Positions 42,322 through 52,158 of a DNA stretch of 56,794 nucleotides are shown here, one piece after another. The position numbers and the translations under genes were made by a program. Within the stretch, counting starts at the first letter, position 1. Every line of letters begins with the position of its first letter. The stretch covers positions 1-56,794 of the forward strand of contig CAMDYM010000005.1 of the NCBI GenBank assembly GCA_945910425.1, given 5' to 3'. The stretch comes from an uncultured Candidatus Melainabacteria bacterium (GTDB lineage Bacteria > Cyanobacteriota > Vampirovibrionia > Gastranaerophilales > Gastranaerophilaceae). The notes below the pieces were generated by a model that made no database searches, had not been told where the DNA came from, and worked only from the letters and a program-made list of their open reading frames with translations.

Positions 42322-42774
42322 CTATGTTAAAGCAAATGTCATATCAGCTTCAACACAAACTTTACCGTCAACTCTTCCAATACCATGAGCTTTACAGATA
42401 GGTCCTTTGATTTTTGTTAATTCGATTTCCATATCGAATCTGTCACCCGGTCTTACGATATTTTTAAATCTTACACCGTCAACACCTGCATATAGTGCCA
42501 ATTTACCTTTATTTTGAGGTAAAGACAACAACACAGGAGCTGAGCATTGAGCCAATGCTTCAAGCTGTAATACACCCGGCATAATAGGATTACCCGGGAA
42601 ATGACCTTGGAAAAATCCTTCATTCATAGTCATGTTTTTGTAACCTTTTGAGTATTTACCGGGAATACATTCAGTAATTCTGTCAACTAATAAAAACGGA
42701 TATCTATGAGGAAGCATTTCCATAATTTGTTGAATATCCATAGATATTACTTCTTCTTTAATTTCTTCTGTCAT
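42322..42774 (-). CDS. fabZ: 3-hydroxyacyl-ACP dehydratase FabZ
   Basis: 150 aa. A hot-dog-fold dehydratase of fatty-acid elongation. LPHRYPFLLVDRI, catalytic His58 in GHFPGNPIMPG and Glu72 in QLEALAQ are all present. AAGGAG precedes the ATG. It is last in the lpxD-lpxC-fabZ run, 10 bases after lpxC, coupling supply of hydroxyacyl-ACP to lipid A and to membrane fatty acids. Confidence 0.96.
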   Translation of the reverse strand: MTEEIKEEVISMDIQQIMEMLPHRYPFLLVDRITECIPGKYSKGYKNMTMNEGFFQGHFPGNPIMPGVLQLEALAQCSAPVLLSLPQNKGKLALYAGVDGVRFKNIVRPGDRFDMEIELTKIKGPICKAHGIGRVDGKVCVEADMTFALT

Positions 42775-42784
42775 TTTTCTCTCC

Positions 42785-43603
42785 TTATATTTCTATTAAC
42801 TTATCTTTCAACATTTTTGCAGTTTTAACATGGACAGCATGCCCTGCTTCTTTGGCAAGGATATGGCATCTTAAATTCAGCGGATTAACACCTGTTAAGT
42901 ATAAATCACCGATTAAATCAAGAATTTTATGCTTAATCTGTTCATTTTCGGAACGAAGTTCTGTTGTATAACCTCCATCATCAGTGAATCCTACGGTATT
43001 TTCCTGAGTAACCCCTTGTGCAAACCCAAGCATTTGATATTTTTTCAAATCCTTGTAGAATCCAAAAGTTCTTGCTTCAATAATTTCATACTTGTTACGC
43101 GGGTTATAATTCACAAAACGTCTTGTCACATCAGGATGATTATAATTTACAGCGTATGATATAAATAAATCATCACTTGGCAGAATAACAAGACTTGTTT
43201 TGCCGTTTAAATAATAAACAGGCTCTGACACGGTATAAAACTTTTCTTTAGCAAAGAAAGGTTTATCCGTACCGGCTTCTTTTATAGCTTCAACCCATTT
43301 TAAAGAACTTCCGTCAAGGATTGGTACTTCATCTTCGGTCATACAAATATCAACAGAATCCACATGACAAAACGCCAAAGCCGCTGATAAGTGTTCAGTA
43401 AGCATTGCGCGGGCTTTTTTAGTACCCATAACAACACAATGGTCAGTTGATACAACATTATCAACATCGGCTACAAAAGAATCTTTATCTTTAACAAAGT
43501 ATCTAATCTTGCCTGAATTTGAAGGAAACAAAGTTACTTCACACGGTTTATTTTTCATCAAACCGTTACCGACAAGTTTTACCTCTTTCTTTAAAGTAAC
43601 CAT
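42785..43603 (-). CDS. lpxC: UDP-3-O-acyl-N-acetylglucosamine deacetylase LpxC
   Basis: 272 aa, the zinc enzyme of the committed step of lipid A synthesis, somewhat shorter than the usual 300. Zinc ligands are His71 (TEHLSAALAF), His225 and Asp229 (HKILDLIGD); His255 (AGHAV) is the catalytic His. DEVPILDGSS and ARTFGF are family blocks. The start overlaps the ribosome-binding region in the lpxD tail, with two bases between the genes, so translation is coupled. It is not fused to FabZ, unlike in Bacteroidetes. Confidence 0.95.
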   Translation of the reverse strand: MVTLKKEVKLVGNGLMKNKPCEVTLFPSNSGKIRYFVKDKDSFVADVDNVVSTDHCVVMGTKKARAMLTEHLSAALAFCHVDSVDICMTEDEVPILDGSSLKWVEAIKEAGTDKPFFAKEKFYTVSEPVYYLNGKTSLVILPSDDLFISYAVNYNHPDVTRRFVNYNPRNKYEIIEARTFGFYKDLKKYQMLGFAQGVTQENTVGFTDDGGYTTELRSENEQIKHKILDLIGDLYLTGVNPLNLRCHILAKEAGHAVHVKTAKMLKDKLIEI

Positions 43604-43605
43604 TC

Positions 43606-44715
43606 TTAGCTGTTAACCTCAACTTCACTGTGAGCTTCTTCAAAAGATTTTAACATTGGTTCAAATTTTCTGAACTTAGCAAAAATTTCTTGAGCATCTT
43701 TCATAACTTTCAATTGTTTAATAAATTCTTTTCTTGGAACAGCAGGAGCACCAACTACAATTGATTTTTCAGGGAAGCTCTTTGTAACACCTGCTTTAGC
43801 GGCAATAAGAGTATCACTGCCGATTGAAATATGATCAGCCAGTCCTGCCTGACCTGCAATAACAACTCTGTCCCCGATTACACAACTTCCGGCAATACCG
43901 ACTTGTGAAACAATTAAACATCCTTTACCAACACGGCAATTGTGACCAATCATAACCAAATCATCAATTTTGGTATTATCACCAATTGTTGTATTTTCAA
44001 TTGTACCACGGTCAATAGTAGTATTTGCACCGATTTCAACATTATTACCGATAACAACGGAACCGATTGACGGAATTTTGAAAATAACCTGTTCAACATC
44101 ATTTTCTTTAACTTCACCGTCTTTTCTTGCTTGTTCAAGGTTGCTCGGGTTTTCAGTAACAAAACTAAATCCGTCTGCACCTAAAGAAACACCATGGTGT
44201 AAGATTACATCGTTACCGACTTGAACTCTATCACCTATATTAACTCCCGGGTGGAAGAAGCAATTATTACCGATTTTAGCATTGCTTCCAATGTATGAAT
44301 TAGCTAAAACTTTAGTATTATCACCGATAACAGCATTAGGAGAAACAACAACATTAGGTCCGATACAAACATTTTGACCTAATTTTGCAGAAGAATCAAC
44401 AACTGCTGTCGGGTGAATATCTTTATTCACAACAGGTGCAACGTAAAACAGATTTAATAATTTCATCATTGCAAGTCTTGGTCTTTCAACTTCGATTGTT
44501 GTAAACCCGTCTATTTGGACACCTAACGGAACTAATGCAGCTTTAGCTTTTGAAGTTGCAAGATTAGCAATCTCTTCTTCACCTAAAGCAAGCGCCAAAG
44601 TATGTTCATCACTTAGGACAGGCGGTGCGATATGTGTAATTTCAGGACTTTCAACCTTAGTTAACATACCTCCGACAATTTGTGTAATTTCTTCTACTGT
44701 AAATGATCTCATCAT
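43606..44715 (-). CDS. lpxD: UDP-3-O-acylglucosamine N-acyltransferase LpxD
   Basis: 369 aa. An N-terminal uridine-binding domain (about 1-100) is followed by a left-handed beta-helix of hexapeptide repeats ([27 protein letters not shown]...) and a C-terminal helical tail. [21 protein letters not shown] contains the catalytic-loop His. It N-acylates the product of LpxC. AAGGAG precedes the ATG; the gene lies 37 bases after rfaE2. First of the lpxD-lpxC-fabZ run. Confidence 0.95.
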   Translation of the reverse strand: MMRSFTVEEITQIVGGMLTKVESPEITHIAPPVLSDEHTLALALGEEEIANLATSKAKAALVPLGVQIDGFTTIEVERPRLAMMKLLNLFYVAPVVNKDIHPTAVVDSSAKLGQNVCIGPNVVVSPNAVIGDNTKVLANSYIGSNAKIGNNCFFHPGVNIGDRVQVGNDVILHHGVSLGADGFSFVTENPSNLEQARKDGEVKENDVEQVIFKIPSIGSVVIGNNVEIGANTTIDRGTIENTTIGDNTKIDDLVMIGHNCRVGKGCLIVSQVGIAGSCVIGDRVVIAGQAGLADHISIGSDTLIAAKAGVTKSFPEKSIVVGAPAVPRKEFIKQLKVMKDAQEIFAKFRKFEPMLKSFEEAHSEVEVNS

Positions 44716-44752
44716 TTTTCTCCTTATTAATTATATCTTTAAGTTTCAATTT

Positions 44753-45268
44753 TCAATTATTTTCTATTGGCTTGATTGTTTCGCTTTCGCTCACAATGAC
44801 GTCACCTTTCATTTTTTCAATAGTATTAGTTGTTGATTTACCCTCAACAAAAGTAATAAATTCAACTCTTGTATTATTTTTTCTCATAATATCAGCCTCA
44901 GGCAGGGTTTCCATAGTATAATCCGCACCTTTTGTATAAACATCAGGCTTGATTTCATCAAGTAAATTACGTGGAGAATCCTCATCAAACATTACCACAT
45001 AATCAACACAAGATAATGCACATAAAATTTCTGCTCTGTCTGATTCATTATTGATTGGGCGAGTCGGACCTTTTATTGAGCGGACTGATTTATCAGAATT
45101 TAAAAGCACAACGCTATAATCTGCAAAAGATTTTGTTTTTTGTAAATATCTTACATGCCCGACATGCAGGATATCAAAACAGCCGTTAGTAGCAACAACC
45201 GTTTTTCCGCTTTTTTGCAGATTATGAATAAAACTTGCAACATTTTCCCGTCTTAAAAGCTGACCCAT
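44753..45268 (-). CDS. rfaE2: D-glycero-beta-D-manno-heptose 1-phosphate adenylyltransferase (HldE C-domain type)
   Basis: 171 aa. A stand-alone nucleotidyltransferase: GCFDILHVGHVRYL carries the HxGH motif (His35, His38), followed by VVLLNSDKSVRSIKGPTRPIN and KPDVYTKGADY. It activates heptose 1-phosphate for LPS inner core or other heptosylated glycans. The kinase domain usual in the bifunctional HldE is absent. AGAGGGAT and a TATAAT lie upstream. It leads into lpxD, so outer-membrane functions are clustered. Confidence 0.93.
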   Translation of the reverse strand: MGQLLRRENVASFIHNLQKSGKTVVATNGCFDILHVGHVRYLQKTKSFADYSVVLLNSDKSVRSIKGPTRPINNESDRAEILCALSCVDYVVMFDEDSPRNLLDEIKPDVYTKGADYTMETLPEADIMRKNNTRVEFITFVEGKSTTNTIEKMKGDVIVSESETIKPIENN

Positions 45269-45343
45269 AAAATATCCCTCTATCTTTTAAATTATACAAT
45301 AAAAACGACTTAAACACCCCAATTATTAACAAAAAGTAATATA

Positions 45344-45374
45344 AAGCCCCCGCTTAGTTATCAGACGAGGGCTT
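45344..45374. terminator. Hairpin downstream of the 54-aa gene
   Basis: AAGCCC-C-CG (45344-45352) pairs with CG-A-GGGCTT (45366-45374), 8 bp with one mismatch. It probably ends the small minus-strand gene before the rfaE2 promoter. Confidence 0.5.
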
Positions 45375-45383
45375 AATTCTTGC

Positions 45384-45548
45384 TTACTTAACAATTGTAT
45401 CTAAATATTCCAATTGTTTTTCAAAAGCTTCTTCATCGATTTCAACTTTTCCGTATTTTTCCAGAAATTCACCGACCGTACAAACATCTGAAAAAATTCC
45501 GCCCGATGAATCGCACACATTTCTAATCATCAAATCACTTATATTCAT
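45384..45548 (-). CDS. Small unknown protein, 54 aa
   Basis: MNISDLMIRNVCDSSGGIFS then an acidic, helical C-terminal half (EFLEKYGKVEIDEEAFEKQLEYLDTIVK). AAGGAGAAAATT precedes the ATG, codon use matches the neighbours, and a terminator-like hairpin follows, which together make it a real gene. The two Cys are 11 residues apart. No family recognised; it is not obviously linked to asd or rfaE2. Confidence 0.7.
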   Translation of the reverse strand: MNISDLMIRNVCDSSGGIFSDVCTVGEFLEKYGKVEIDEEAFEKQLEYLDTIVK

Positions 45549-45629
45549 AATTTTCTCCTTTTTCTGACATAATAAAGAAAGCTAAAAATAATAATTGATT
45601 AATTTTTAGAAATTGTTAACAAAAGTTAA

Positions 45630-46649
45630 CTAATACAATTCCATTTCTATAACTTTTTGACAAATCCTTACGGTATTTAAAGCTGCACCAATTCTAAGGT
45701 TATCCGCAACACACCATAAAGAAATTCCGTTATCAAACGCTAAATTCTTTCTGATTCTGCCCACAAATACAGGATCAACCCCGTCAGCATCTCGAGTTGT
45801 CGGATAATCAAAATTATCAGGATTATCAATAACCGTAATACCGTATGCATTTTTCAGAATTTCACGCACTTCATCAGGTGTAACTTCTTGTTCAAACTCA
45901 ATATCGACAGCTTCCGAATGTCCCCTAAATACAGGAACTCTTGCTGCCGTACAAGAAATTTTTACACTTTCATCAAGGTGAAGAATTTTTCTGGTTTCGT
46001 TAACAACTTTCATTTCTTCTTTTGTGTAACCGTTGTCACAAAATACATCAATTTGCGGAATAATATTAAATGAAATAGGTTTTTTGAAACATTTATTCTC
46101 AAAAACTTCACCATTCAAATTTGCTTTAGTATCATCGCGCAATTCATTTATTGCCGCAAGCCCTGCCCCTGATACAGATTGGTAAGTAGACACAATAAGT
46201 CTTTTAATACCAAACTTTTTCAACGGTTCCAAAACAAGCATCAATTGAGATGTTGAACAGTTAGGATTTGCAATAACACCTTTATGAAGGCGTAAATCTT
46301 CATTATTTACTCCGGCAATAACAAGCGGAACAGCTTTTTCCATTCTAAATGCTGATGAATTATCAATCAAAACTCCGCCGCGTTTTACTATCTCAGGTGC
46401 AAATTTTTGAGAAGTTGAACCGCCTGCTGAAGCCAACACGATATTTACACCGTCAAAGCTTTCAGGTTTTGCCTCTTCAACAGTGTATTCCTTTCCTTGA
46501 AATTCAAGCTTTGTTCCTGCACTTTTGGCACTTGATAAAAACTTTATTGTATTAAACTCTATCTTTAATTCATCAACGATTTTTGTAATTTCTCTTCCAA
46601 CAACACCTGTTGCGCCTAAAATAGCAATGTTTGCTTTCTGTTTTGACAT
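45630..46649 (-). CDS. asd: Aspartate-semialdehyde dehydrogenase
   Basis: 339 aa. It reduces aspartyl phosphate to the semialdehyde for lysine/DAP, threonine and methionine synthesis. LGATGVVGREI binds NADPH, Cys131 in NPNCSTSQ is the nucleophile, STYQSVSGAG and VPVFRGHSEAV are conserved blocks. AGAGGA precedes the ATG. It appears monocistronic. Confidence 0.96.
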   Translation of the reverse strand: MSKQKANIAILGATGVVGREITKIVDELKIEFNTIKFLSSAKSAGTKLEFQGKEYTVEEAKPESFDGVNIVLASAGGSTSQKFAPEIVKRGGVLIDNSSAFRMEKAVPLVIAGVNNEDLRLHKGVIANPNCSTSQLMLVLEPLKKFGIKRLIVSTYQSVSGAGLAAINELRDDTKANLNGEVFENKCFKKPISFNIIPQIDVFCDNGYTKEEMKVVNETRKILHLDESVKISCTAARVPVFRGHSEAVDIEFEQEVTPDEVREILKNAYGITVIDNPDNFDYPTTRDADGVDPVFVGRIRKNLAFDNGISLWCVADNLRIGAALNTVRICQKVIEMELY

Positions 46650-46791
46650 AATATTTATATTTCCTCTTTTAAATGTGCAAAATTAATCATACTACAACAA
46701 TAACGTTTTTACAAATATTACATTTTGTTAATAAAAGATTTTAATCAAGCAATTTTTATTTTTAGATGTTTTTAAGCAAGTGAGGTAGAAT

Positions 46792-48465
46792 ATGATAAAC
46801 TTACCAAACATAAAACAAACTGCATTAATAAATAAATCAGGTATGATTAAACAACCTGCTTCTAACGGTTCTAATAATCAAACAACGACACAGGCTCCAA
46901 AATATACAACTAACATTTACCCGACAGTAACCAAGCCTGTATATACTCAAACAGTATCAGACCCGAAACTTACACATACAAGTTGGCTTTATGTCAATGA
47001 CGTTCACGGTAAAATGACCAATATGGAACGAATTTACAATATTTCTCAGGAATTTGACAGATTACCCGCACATTACCTGACAAAAAATTTCTTCAAAAAC
47101 AGTACCGATAAAGTTTCAAAATTTAAAGTATCATCAGGTGACATTATTTTAGGCGCAAATTATACACACAATAAAGTAGCTAACCAATTTATGAACTGGA
47201 GCGGATTTATCGCATCAGCACTCGGAAACCACGAACTTGATGTAACAAACCCTAAAAAAATGGCAGAACTTTTAGATAACGCAAATTACAAACTGCTTGC
47301 AATAAATGTTGCTGTTGATAAAAATTCACCTGTATACGGTAAAATCGACAAATCAACAATCGTTGAAAAAGACGGTATTAAATACGGACTTATAGGTATC
47401 GCACCGCCTGACATGACAGAACGTGTTAAAATGAATGACACGTTAAAGGATTTTACTATCTCAACTACTGATGAAACAATAAAACTTGTTCAAGACGAAG
47501 TTAAACAACTTGAAGCAAAAGGCATTAAACATATTGCTATTCTATCCCATGGCGGAACAAAACTTGATAAACGACTTGCCCAAGAAACCGAAGGTATTGA
47601 TATGATTTTCGGCGCCCATACCCACGATTTAATTCAGGGAATTGAAGAAGGCAAAAACCTATTCTATTCAAAACGCGGTGAGCCTGTAATTATTACCCAG
47701 GCAGGAAAAGACGGTGAAAATCTCGGCATCTTAAACGTTGATTTTGACCAAAACGGTGTTATTAAAAAAGCTCAAAATAACATAATTAAAACCCGCGAAT
47801 TTAACAGACCTTTATTTATCAAAGATTCAGTAGAAGATATCTTAGGTAAACCCGAAAAAATAGGAAGAGTAGCAAAAGCTGTTCCTCCGCCTAAAAACAG
47901 ACTAATTGAAAACAATCCACACGGAAACCTAATAGCTGATGCTATGAGAAACGAACTGGGAACCGATATAGGTATTCTTAATGCGGGAAATATCCGCGGA
48001 AGTTTCTCCCAAGGTCCGATTGATACAAGGTTAATTTCCGATATTACCCCGTTTGAAGATAAAATGATGATTCTAAATCTTTCAGAAAAACAAATCGTTG
48101 ATTCAATAAAAGTAGGCTTAAAATCATTAACCAAAAGTTCAAACAAACCCGGAATCCTGCTTGTTTCAGGCTTAAAATACAAAGCAAATAAAAAAGGTGA
48201 ACTTTTGGAAATAGAATTTATCGACAAAAACAACCAATCACACAAGATTGACGTAAATAACCCTTCAGCAGATAAAAAATACACTGTAGCAGCCGATGAT
48301 TTTTATGCAACAGGCGGTGACGGTTACTTAGAAAGCAACAAAAATCCTGATTTCGTCTTACAAAAATTTGATTTAGACAAAAACAAGCTTGCTTGTGATT
48401 ACATCAAAAAATTAGACCAGCCGATAGAAATTACAGACGACCATAGGGTACAAATCGTAGATTAG
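46792..48465 (+). CDS. 5'-nucleotidase/UshA-like metallophosphatase without signal peptide
   Basis: 557 aa. Residues about 65-345 are a calcineurin-like phosphoesterase (NDVHG, SGDIILG, GNHEL, LSHGG, GAHTHD: the five metal-binding blocks). About 365-555 is the 5'-nucleotidase C domain (NPHGNLIADAMRNELG, NAGNIRG, TPFEDKMMIL, DDFYATGGDGY). Relatives are periplasmic or surface enzymes, but this N terminus is a polar Asn/Thr/Pro-rich stretch with no hydrophobic core. GAGGT precedes the ATG. It is either cytosolic or leaves by a non-Sec route. Confidence 0.9.
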   Translation: MINLPNIKQTALINKSGMIKQPASNGSNNQTTTQAPKYTTNIYPTVTKPVYTQTVSDPKLTHTSWLYVNDVHGKMTNMERIYNISQEFDRLPAHYLTKNFFKNSTDKVSKFKVSSGDIILGANYTHNKVANQFMNWSGFIASALGNHELDVTNPKKMAELLDNANYKLLAINVAVDKNSPVYGKIDKSTIVEKDGIKYGLIGIAPPDMTERVKMNDTLKDFTISTTDETIKLVQDEVKQLEAKGIKHIAILSHGGTKLDKRLAQETEGIDMIFGAHTHDLIQGIEEGKNLFYSKRGEPVIITQAGKDGENLGILNVDFDQNGVIKKAQNNIIKTREFNRPLFIKDSVEDILGKPEKIGRVAKAVPPPKNRLIENNPHGNLIADAMRNELGTDIGILNAGNIRGSFSQGPIDTRLISDITPFEDKMMILNLSEKQIVDSIKVGLKSLTKSSNKPGILLVSGLKYKANKKGELLEIEFIDKNNQSHKIDVNNPSADKKYTVAADDFYATGGDGYLESNKNPDFVLQKFDLDKNKLACDYIKKLDQPIEITDDHRVQIVD

Positions 48466-48482
48466 GCAGACTGCTTTATTTT

Positions 48483-48701
48483 TTATAAAATAAACGTCAA
48501 TAAATCTCTTAAGTCGATGTTTAAAGCCTCTGCTATTCTTAAAAGAGTTGAATATTTAGGGTCAATTGTTCCGCATTCTATTCGGCTTATTGTGCGTGTT
48601 GTCAAGCCCGTTTTTAACGCCAAATCTAACTGGGAAATACCGTTTTTACCGCGTTGGTATTTAATTTTATACCCTAACTTCAAAAAATCTTCTTTATCCA
48701 T
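48483..48701 (-). CDS. XRE-family HTH regulator, 72 aa
   Basis: A single Cro/C1 HTH: KIKYQRGKNGISQLDLALKTGLTTRTISRIECGTIDPKYSTLLRIAEALNIDLRDLL. It is divergent from the prepilin gene at 48790 with an 88-base shared spacer that contains that gene's promoter, so it may regulate it. No ribosome-binding site is visible; a TATTAT ends six bases before its ATG, which fits the leaderless pattern. Confidence 0.88.
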   Translation of the reverse strand: MDKEDFLKLGYKIKYQRGKNGISQLDLALKTGLTTRTISRIECGTIDPKYSTLLRIAEALNIDLRDLLTFIL

Positions 48702-48718
48702 TTTTCAATAATATATTA

Positions 48719-48747
48719 TTGACAAAAGATATGCGATATATTATATT
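48719..48747 (+). promoter_or_regulatory. Promoter of the prepilin gene
   Basis: A consensus TTGACA (48719-48724), 17 bases, TATATT (48742-48747). It overlaps the upstream region of the divergent XRE gene. The spacer around it is rich in TATATTAT-type palindromic runs that could serve as XRE operators. Confidence 0.7.
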
Positions 48748-48789
48748 TCTATTATTAGACATAAAGTATATATTATAGTAAGGAAGATT

Positions 48790-49458
48790 ATGAAAAAAGC
48801 ATTCACTTTAGCTGAGGTATTAATCACACTCGGAATAATTGGTGTTGTTGCAGCAATGACAATACCGACATTAATTTCGACCCACCAGAAAAAAGCGACA
48901 GTAACAAAACTTCAACGAGCGATTTCAATTTTAAATCAAGCTTATAGGTTATCATACGACGATAACGGGGAAGCTTCTGCTCAAGAGGCTAAAGATATGG
49001 GAGCAGAAAAATACTTTAAGCAATACTGGGAACCATATATAAAAGTTGCCCGTTACTGTAAGGAATATAATGACTGCGGTTATGACAAATCTGCTCCGTT
49101 TCACACTCTTTCTGGAACATATTACGGACTGGCAGTAAATTCGAGCAGGGCAAAATTTTATACACTCGACGGATTTTTATATATTGTACTTGTTGACCAA
49201 GGCTCGACTAACATAACGGCAGCCACCCAAATATATTTGGATCTAAACGGCGGTCAAAAACCAAATATCCTCGGTCGGGATGTATTTATTTTAAACAGAA
49301 TTATTGACGAAAAAAAGGGAGGTTCTGTTCAACCTTATTGCTATGGTTCAAGTAATGCTTACGTTAATAACAACTGTACAAGAACATCAGGCGGTTGCTG
49401 TGCCGAAAAAATCCGCCGTGCAGGCTGGGAAATCGACAAAAGCTATCCGTGGAAGTAA
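48790..49458 (+). CDS. Prepilin-like protein with type IV N-methylation signal
   Basis: 222 aa. Begins MKKAFTLAEVLITLGIIGVVAAMTIPTLI with a very short leader, so cleavage is predicted after Ala4 (an Ala rather than Gly at -1 is tolerated less often) before Phe+1, with Glu+5. The helix is followed by a Cys-rich globular domain containing DLNGGQKPNILGRDVF, the motif shared with the proteins at 10151 and 15149. TAAGGA precedes the ATG. Probably a minor pilin or pseudopilin. Confidence 0.88.
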   Translation: MKKAFTLAEVLITLGIIGVVAAMTIPTLISTHQKKATVTKLQRAISILNQAYRLSYDDNGEASAQEAKDMGAEKYFKQYWEPYIKVARYCKEYNDCGYDKSAPFHTLSGTYYGLAVNSSRAKFYTLDGFLYIVLVDQGSTNITAATQIYLDLNGGQKPNILGRDVFILNRIIDEKKGGSVQPYCYGSSNAYVNNNCTRTSGGCCAEKIRRAGWEIDKSYPWK

Positions 49459-49548
49459 ATCAGAACTTCTGAACTACCATGCCAACTTTTTAATTTGTCG
49501 ATCTAGTAAAGCCGACCTACAATCTTACTAAAAATTTACCCCTATTCC

Positions 49549-50214
49549 CTAATATCCGTACTGTTCGTGAGCGTTTAAGTATTCTCTTACCGTATTTAGT
49601 GAAGATTGTACAATACGTGTAACACGCGAAGGTGAAAGCCCAATTTGTGTTGCAATATCTTTTACCTGCATATTTCTATAGAACCTGTACTCAACAACAG
49701 TTCTTTCTTTTGGCGGCAACTTAGAAATCGCAGTTCTTATCATTTTACCCATTTCCGTAAGTTCAGCATTTTCATCAGGCATAGCATGAGGATCTTTTAC
49801 AAAATCAAACGGCGAATCATTATCACTTGCAGCAGCAGCAAGCCCGTCAATTGACAGGATTGTTTCGTAAATTGCTTCACGAACTTTAGCCTGTTTCATA
49901 TCCATTCCGTCTACTGCTTCATCTTCATCATATTCTTCTTCGCTTTTGTGTTTTAGTGAATACCATTTATATCTTATTCGTAATTCATTTCTTATAGCCC
50001 AACGTACAGCAGTTGCAATATATGCCGAATTATATTTTTCAAGCTGTTCCGGGGTTTTATTTTTTATCATAACCTGAATTGCAATAATACCAATTGAAAG
50101 CAGTTCTTCGTATTCGACCATATGTGACGGAATACGTCTATGCTCGACTCTTGCGACTTTTTGCACTATATCTATATAATGTTGTAAATTTCTTTTATCT
50201 TCTGCTCTTGTCAT
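49549..50214 (-). CDS. Sigma-70 family factor, FliA-like
   Basis: 221 aa from the ATG at 50214; an in-frame TTG at 50229 is the alternative. Region 2 (YEELLSIGIIAIQVMIKN... YIATAVRWAIRNELR) and region 4 (LPPKERTVVEYRFYRNMQVKDIATQIGLSPSRVTRIVQSSLNTVREYL) are clear; the middle is acidic. The layout is that of FliA/WhiG/SigF group 3 factors. It follows flhB by 30 bases, supporting a role in flagellar or export-system gene expression. Confidence 0.85.
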   Translation of the reverse strand: MTRAEDKRNLQHYIDIVQKVARVEHRRIPSHMVEYEELLSIGIIAIQVMIKNKTPEQLEKYNSAYIATAVRWAIRNELRIRYKWYSLKHKSEEEYDEDEAVDGMDMKQAKVREAIYETILSIDGLAAAASDNDSPFDFVKDPHAMPDENAELTEMGKMIRTAISKLPPKERTVVEYRFYRNMQVKDIATQIGLSPSRVTRIVQSSLNTVREYLNAHEQYGY

Positions 50215-50244
50215 AATTTTACAGATCAATAATACTACAATATA

Positions 50245-51321
50245 TTAATTTAGCGGTCGTTTATTTGATGTATTTTTCATCTTATAAACAAACATTAATA
50301 TTTCCGCAACAGCCTTGTAAAGTTCAGGCGGAATCGGCTGATTGATATCGACCATTCTAAACAAAGCCCTTGCAACAGGCGGATTTTCGATAACAGGAAC
50401 ATTATGTTCTTTTGCGATATTGATAATTTTTTTTGCGATAAGCTCGGTACCTTTTGCTATAAGCATAGGAGAATCCATTTCTTCTGCGACATATTTTAAA
50501 GCGCATGCAAAATGTGTCGGGTTAGTTACAACAAAATCTGCTGTCGGAACAGCATCCATTGCCCCTTGTTGAAGCATCTGCATACGTCTTTGACGAAGCT
50601 GTGCTTTAACCTGCGGATCACCTTCAGAGTTTTTGTATTCATCTTTAATTTCTTTAAATGACATTTTCTGGTCTTTCAAAAACTTCCACTTCGTAACCCC
50701 GTAATCCGCCGCCGCAATTACCAAAAATGCGATACAAGCTTTAAAGATAAACTCTGTGATAAGCTTACCAAACTCAATCATAACAGCAAAATTGTTATCA
50801 ACAGAGGCAAGCATCAAAATACTTTCAATATGGTCTTTATAGACCATCCAACCTATATAACCTAAAATAATAACCTTAACTATGTTTTTAAAAAGTTCAA
50901 AAAGCGTCTTGATAGACATAATATTTTTGAAATATTTAGTCGGGTTAAGTTTATCTAATTTTGGCATCAAAGGAGCAGTCGCAATCAATGGTCCGACCTG
51001 AATAAAATCGGCAAGAACTGCTACAAACCACGCAACGGCAAGAATCGGTCCGATAATTAACGCAGCACCCTTTATTGCAACAATAAGGATATAGGTATAC
51101 CCGATTTTATCCACATGGGCATTTGGAATCTGCTCATACAAAAGCGTAAAAACCTGTACAATCTGGTCCCAGATAAAAGGTGCCAAACCAAAGATTACGG
51201 AAAACAAAACAAGCAGCGAAACAGCCGTTGAAAAGTCCTTAGACTTAACAACCTGACCTTCTTTTCTTGCCTGCTCGAGCTTTCGAGGGGTGGCGTCAAA
51301 CTGCTTATCTTCATCACCCAT
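50245..51321 (-). CDS. flhB: Export gate protein FlhB
   Basis: 358 aa. Four transmembrane helices in residues 25-210 and a cytosolic domain with the self-cleavage site NPTH (266-269). The N terminus DKQFDATPRKLEQARKEGQVVKSKD is characteristic. It switches substrate specificity of the gate formed with FliP, FliQ and FliR (11-13 kb). AAAGGAAC precedes the ATG and an extended -10 TGCTATAAT lies about 35 bases upstream. Operon with the sigma factor. Confidence 0.95.
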   Translation of the reverse strand: MGDEDKQFDATPRKLEQARKEGQVVKSKDFSTAVSLLVLFSVIFGLAPFIWDQIVQVFTLLYEQIPNAHVDKIGYTYILIVAIKGAALIIGPILAVAWFVAVLADFIQVGPLIATAPLMPKLDKLNPTKYFKNIMSIKTLFELFKNIVKVIILGYIGWMVYKDHIESILMLASVDNNFAVMIEFGKLITEFIFKACIAFLVIAAADYGVTKWKFLKDQKMSFKEIKDEYKNSEGDPQVKAQLRQRRMQMLQQGAMDAVPTADFVVTNPTHFACALKYVAEEMDSPMLIAKGTELIAKKIINIAKEHNVPVIENPPVARALFRMVDINQPIPPELYKAVAEILMFVYKMKNTSNKRPLN

Positions 51322-51391
51322 GACAGATAGTTCCTTTCCGAGTGATTACATTATAGCATGATTTTTAATATATTGGTTAAAATTTACCCCT

Positions 51392-52045
51392 TTACCCCGC
51401 TACGATTTTTACACCGCTGCTTGTGCCTAAACGAACAGCACCTGCTTTAATCATCGCTAAAGCCGCTTCCTTATCACGGATTCCGCCTGATGCTTTAACC
51501 TGCAATCCTGCATCTTTTACAGTATTAAACATTAATTCAACATCTTCAGTCTTTGCTCCGACTCCGTTTTTCACAAAACCGGTTGAAGTTTTAACAAAAT
51601 CAGCTCCGCCTTTTACTGCGCACTCACAAGCATAAATTATATCATCATGCGTTAACAAATCCGTTTCAATAATAACTTTTAAATTATGCCCACCGCATGC
51701 TGATTTAATCATTTTAATTTCTTCAACAAGAAAATCTGTATCGCGCTCTTTAACTTTAGTCACATTAATTACCATATCAATTTCATCAGCGCCATCTCTA
51801 ACAGCGTTGATTGTTTCAAAAATCTTAGTTTCTGTAGTATTTGCACCCAAAGGAAACCCGATAACCGTAACGATTTTTACATCCGTACCTTTTAAATAAT
51901 CCTTTGCAAACTTTACATAAGACGGATTTATACATACACCCAAAAATTTATGTTCTTTTGCTTCATTAAAAAGTTTTACAAAATCAGCCTTCACAGCATC
52001 TTGTTTTAATAAAGTATGTTCAATATATTTGTTAAGATTATCCAT
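51392..52045 (-). CDS. deoC: Deoxyribose-phosphate aldolase
   Basis: 217 aa TIM-barrel class I aldolase, splitting 2-deoxyribose 5-phosphate into glyceraldehyde 3-phosphate and acetaldehyde. IEHTLLK at the start, VIGFPLG, EIDMVINV and the Schiff-base Lys152 in DFVKTSTGF are all seen; KASGGIRD is the phosphate site. GAGGGGGAG precedes the ATG. Stand-alone; no other deo gene nearby. Confidence 0.96.
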   Translation of the reverse strand: MDNLNKYIEHTLLKQDAVKADFVKLFNEAKEHKFLGVCINPSYVKFAKDYLKGTDVKIVTVIGFPLGANTTETKIFETINAVRDGADEIDMVINVTKVKERDTDFLVEEIKMIKSACGGHNLKVIIETDLLTHDDIIYACECAVKGGADFVKTSTGFVKNGVGAKTEDVELMFNTVKDAGLQVKASGGIRDKEAALAMIKAGAVRLGTSSGVKIVAG

Positions 52046-52158
52046 AACTCCCCCTCTTCTTATATAAATAATTATAATAAAAATATTAACAAAATACTAG
52101 CAAAAAAGTTTTTTCTCATGTATTATATGTTCTATATCAGAAAATACATGGAAAAAGT

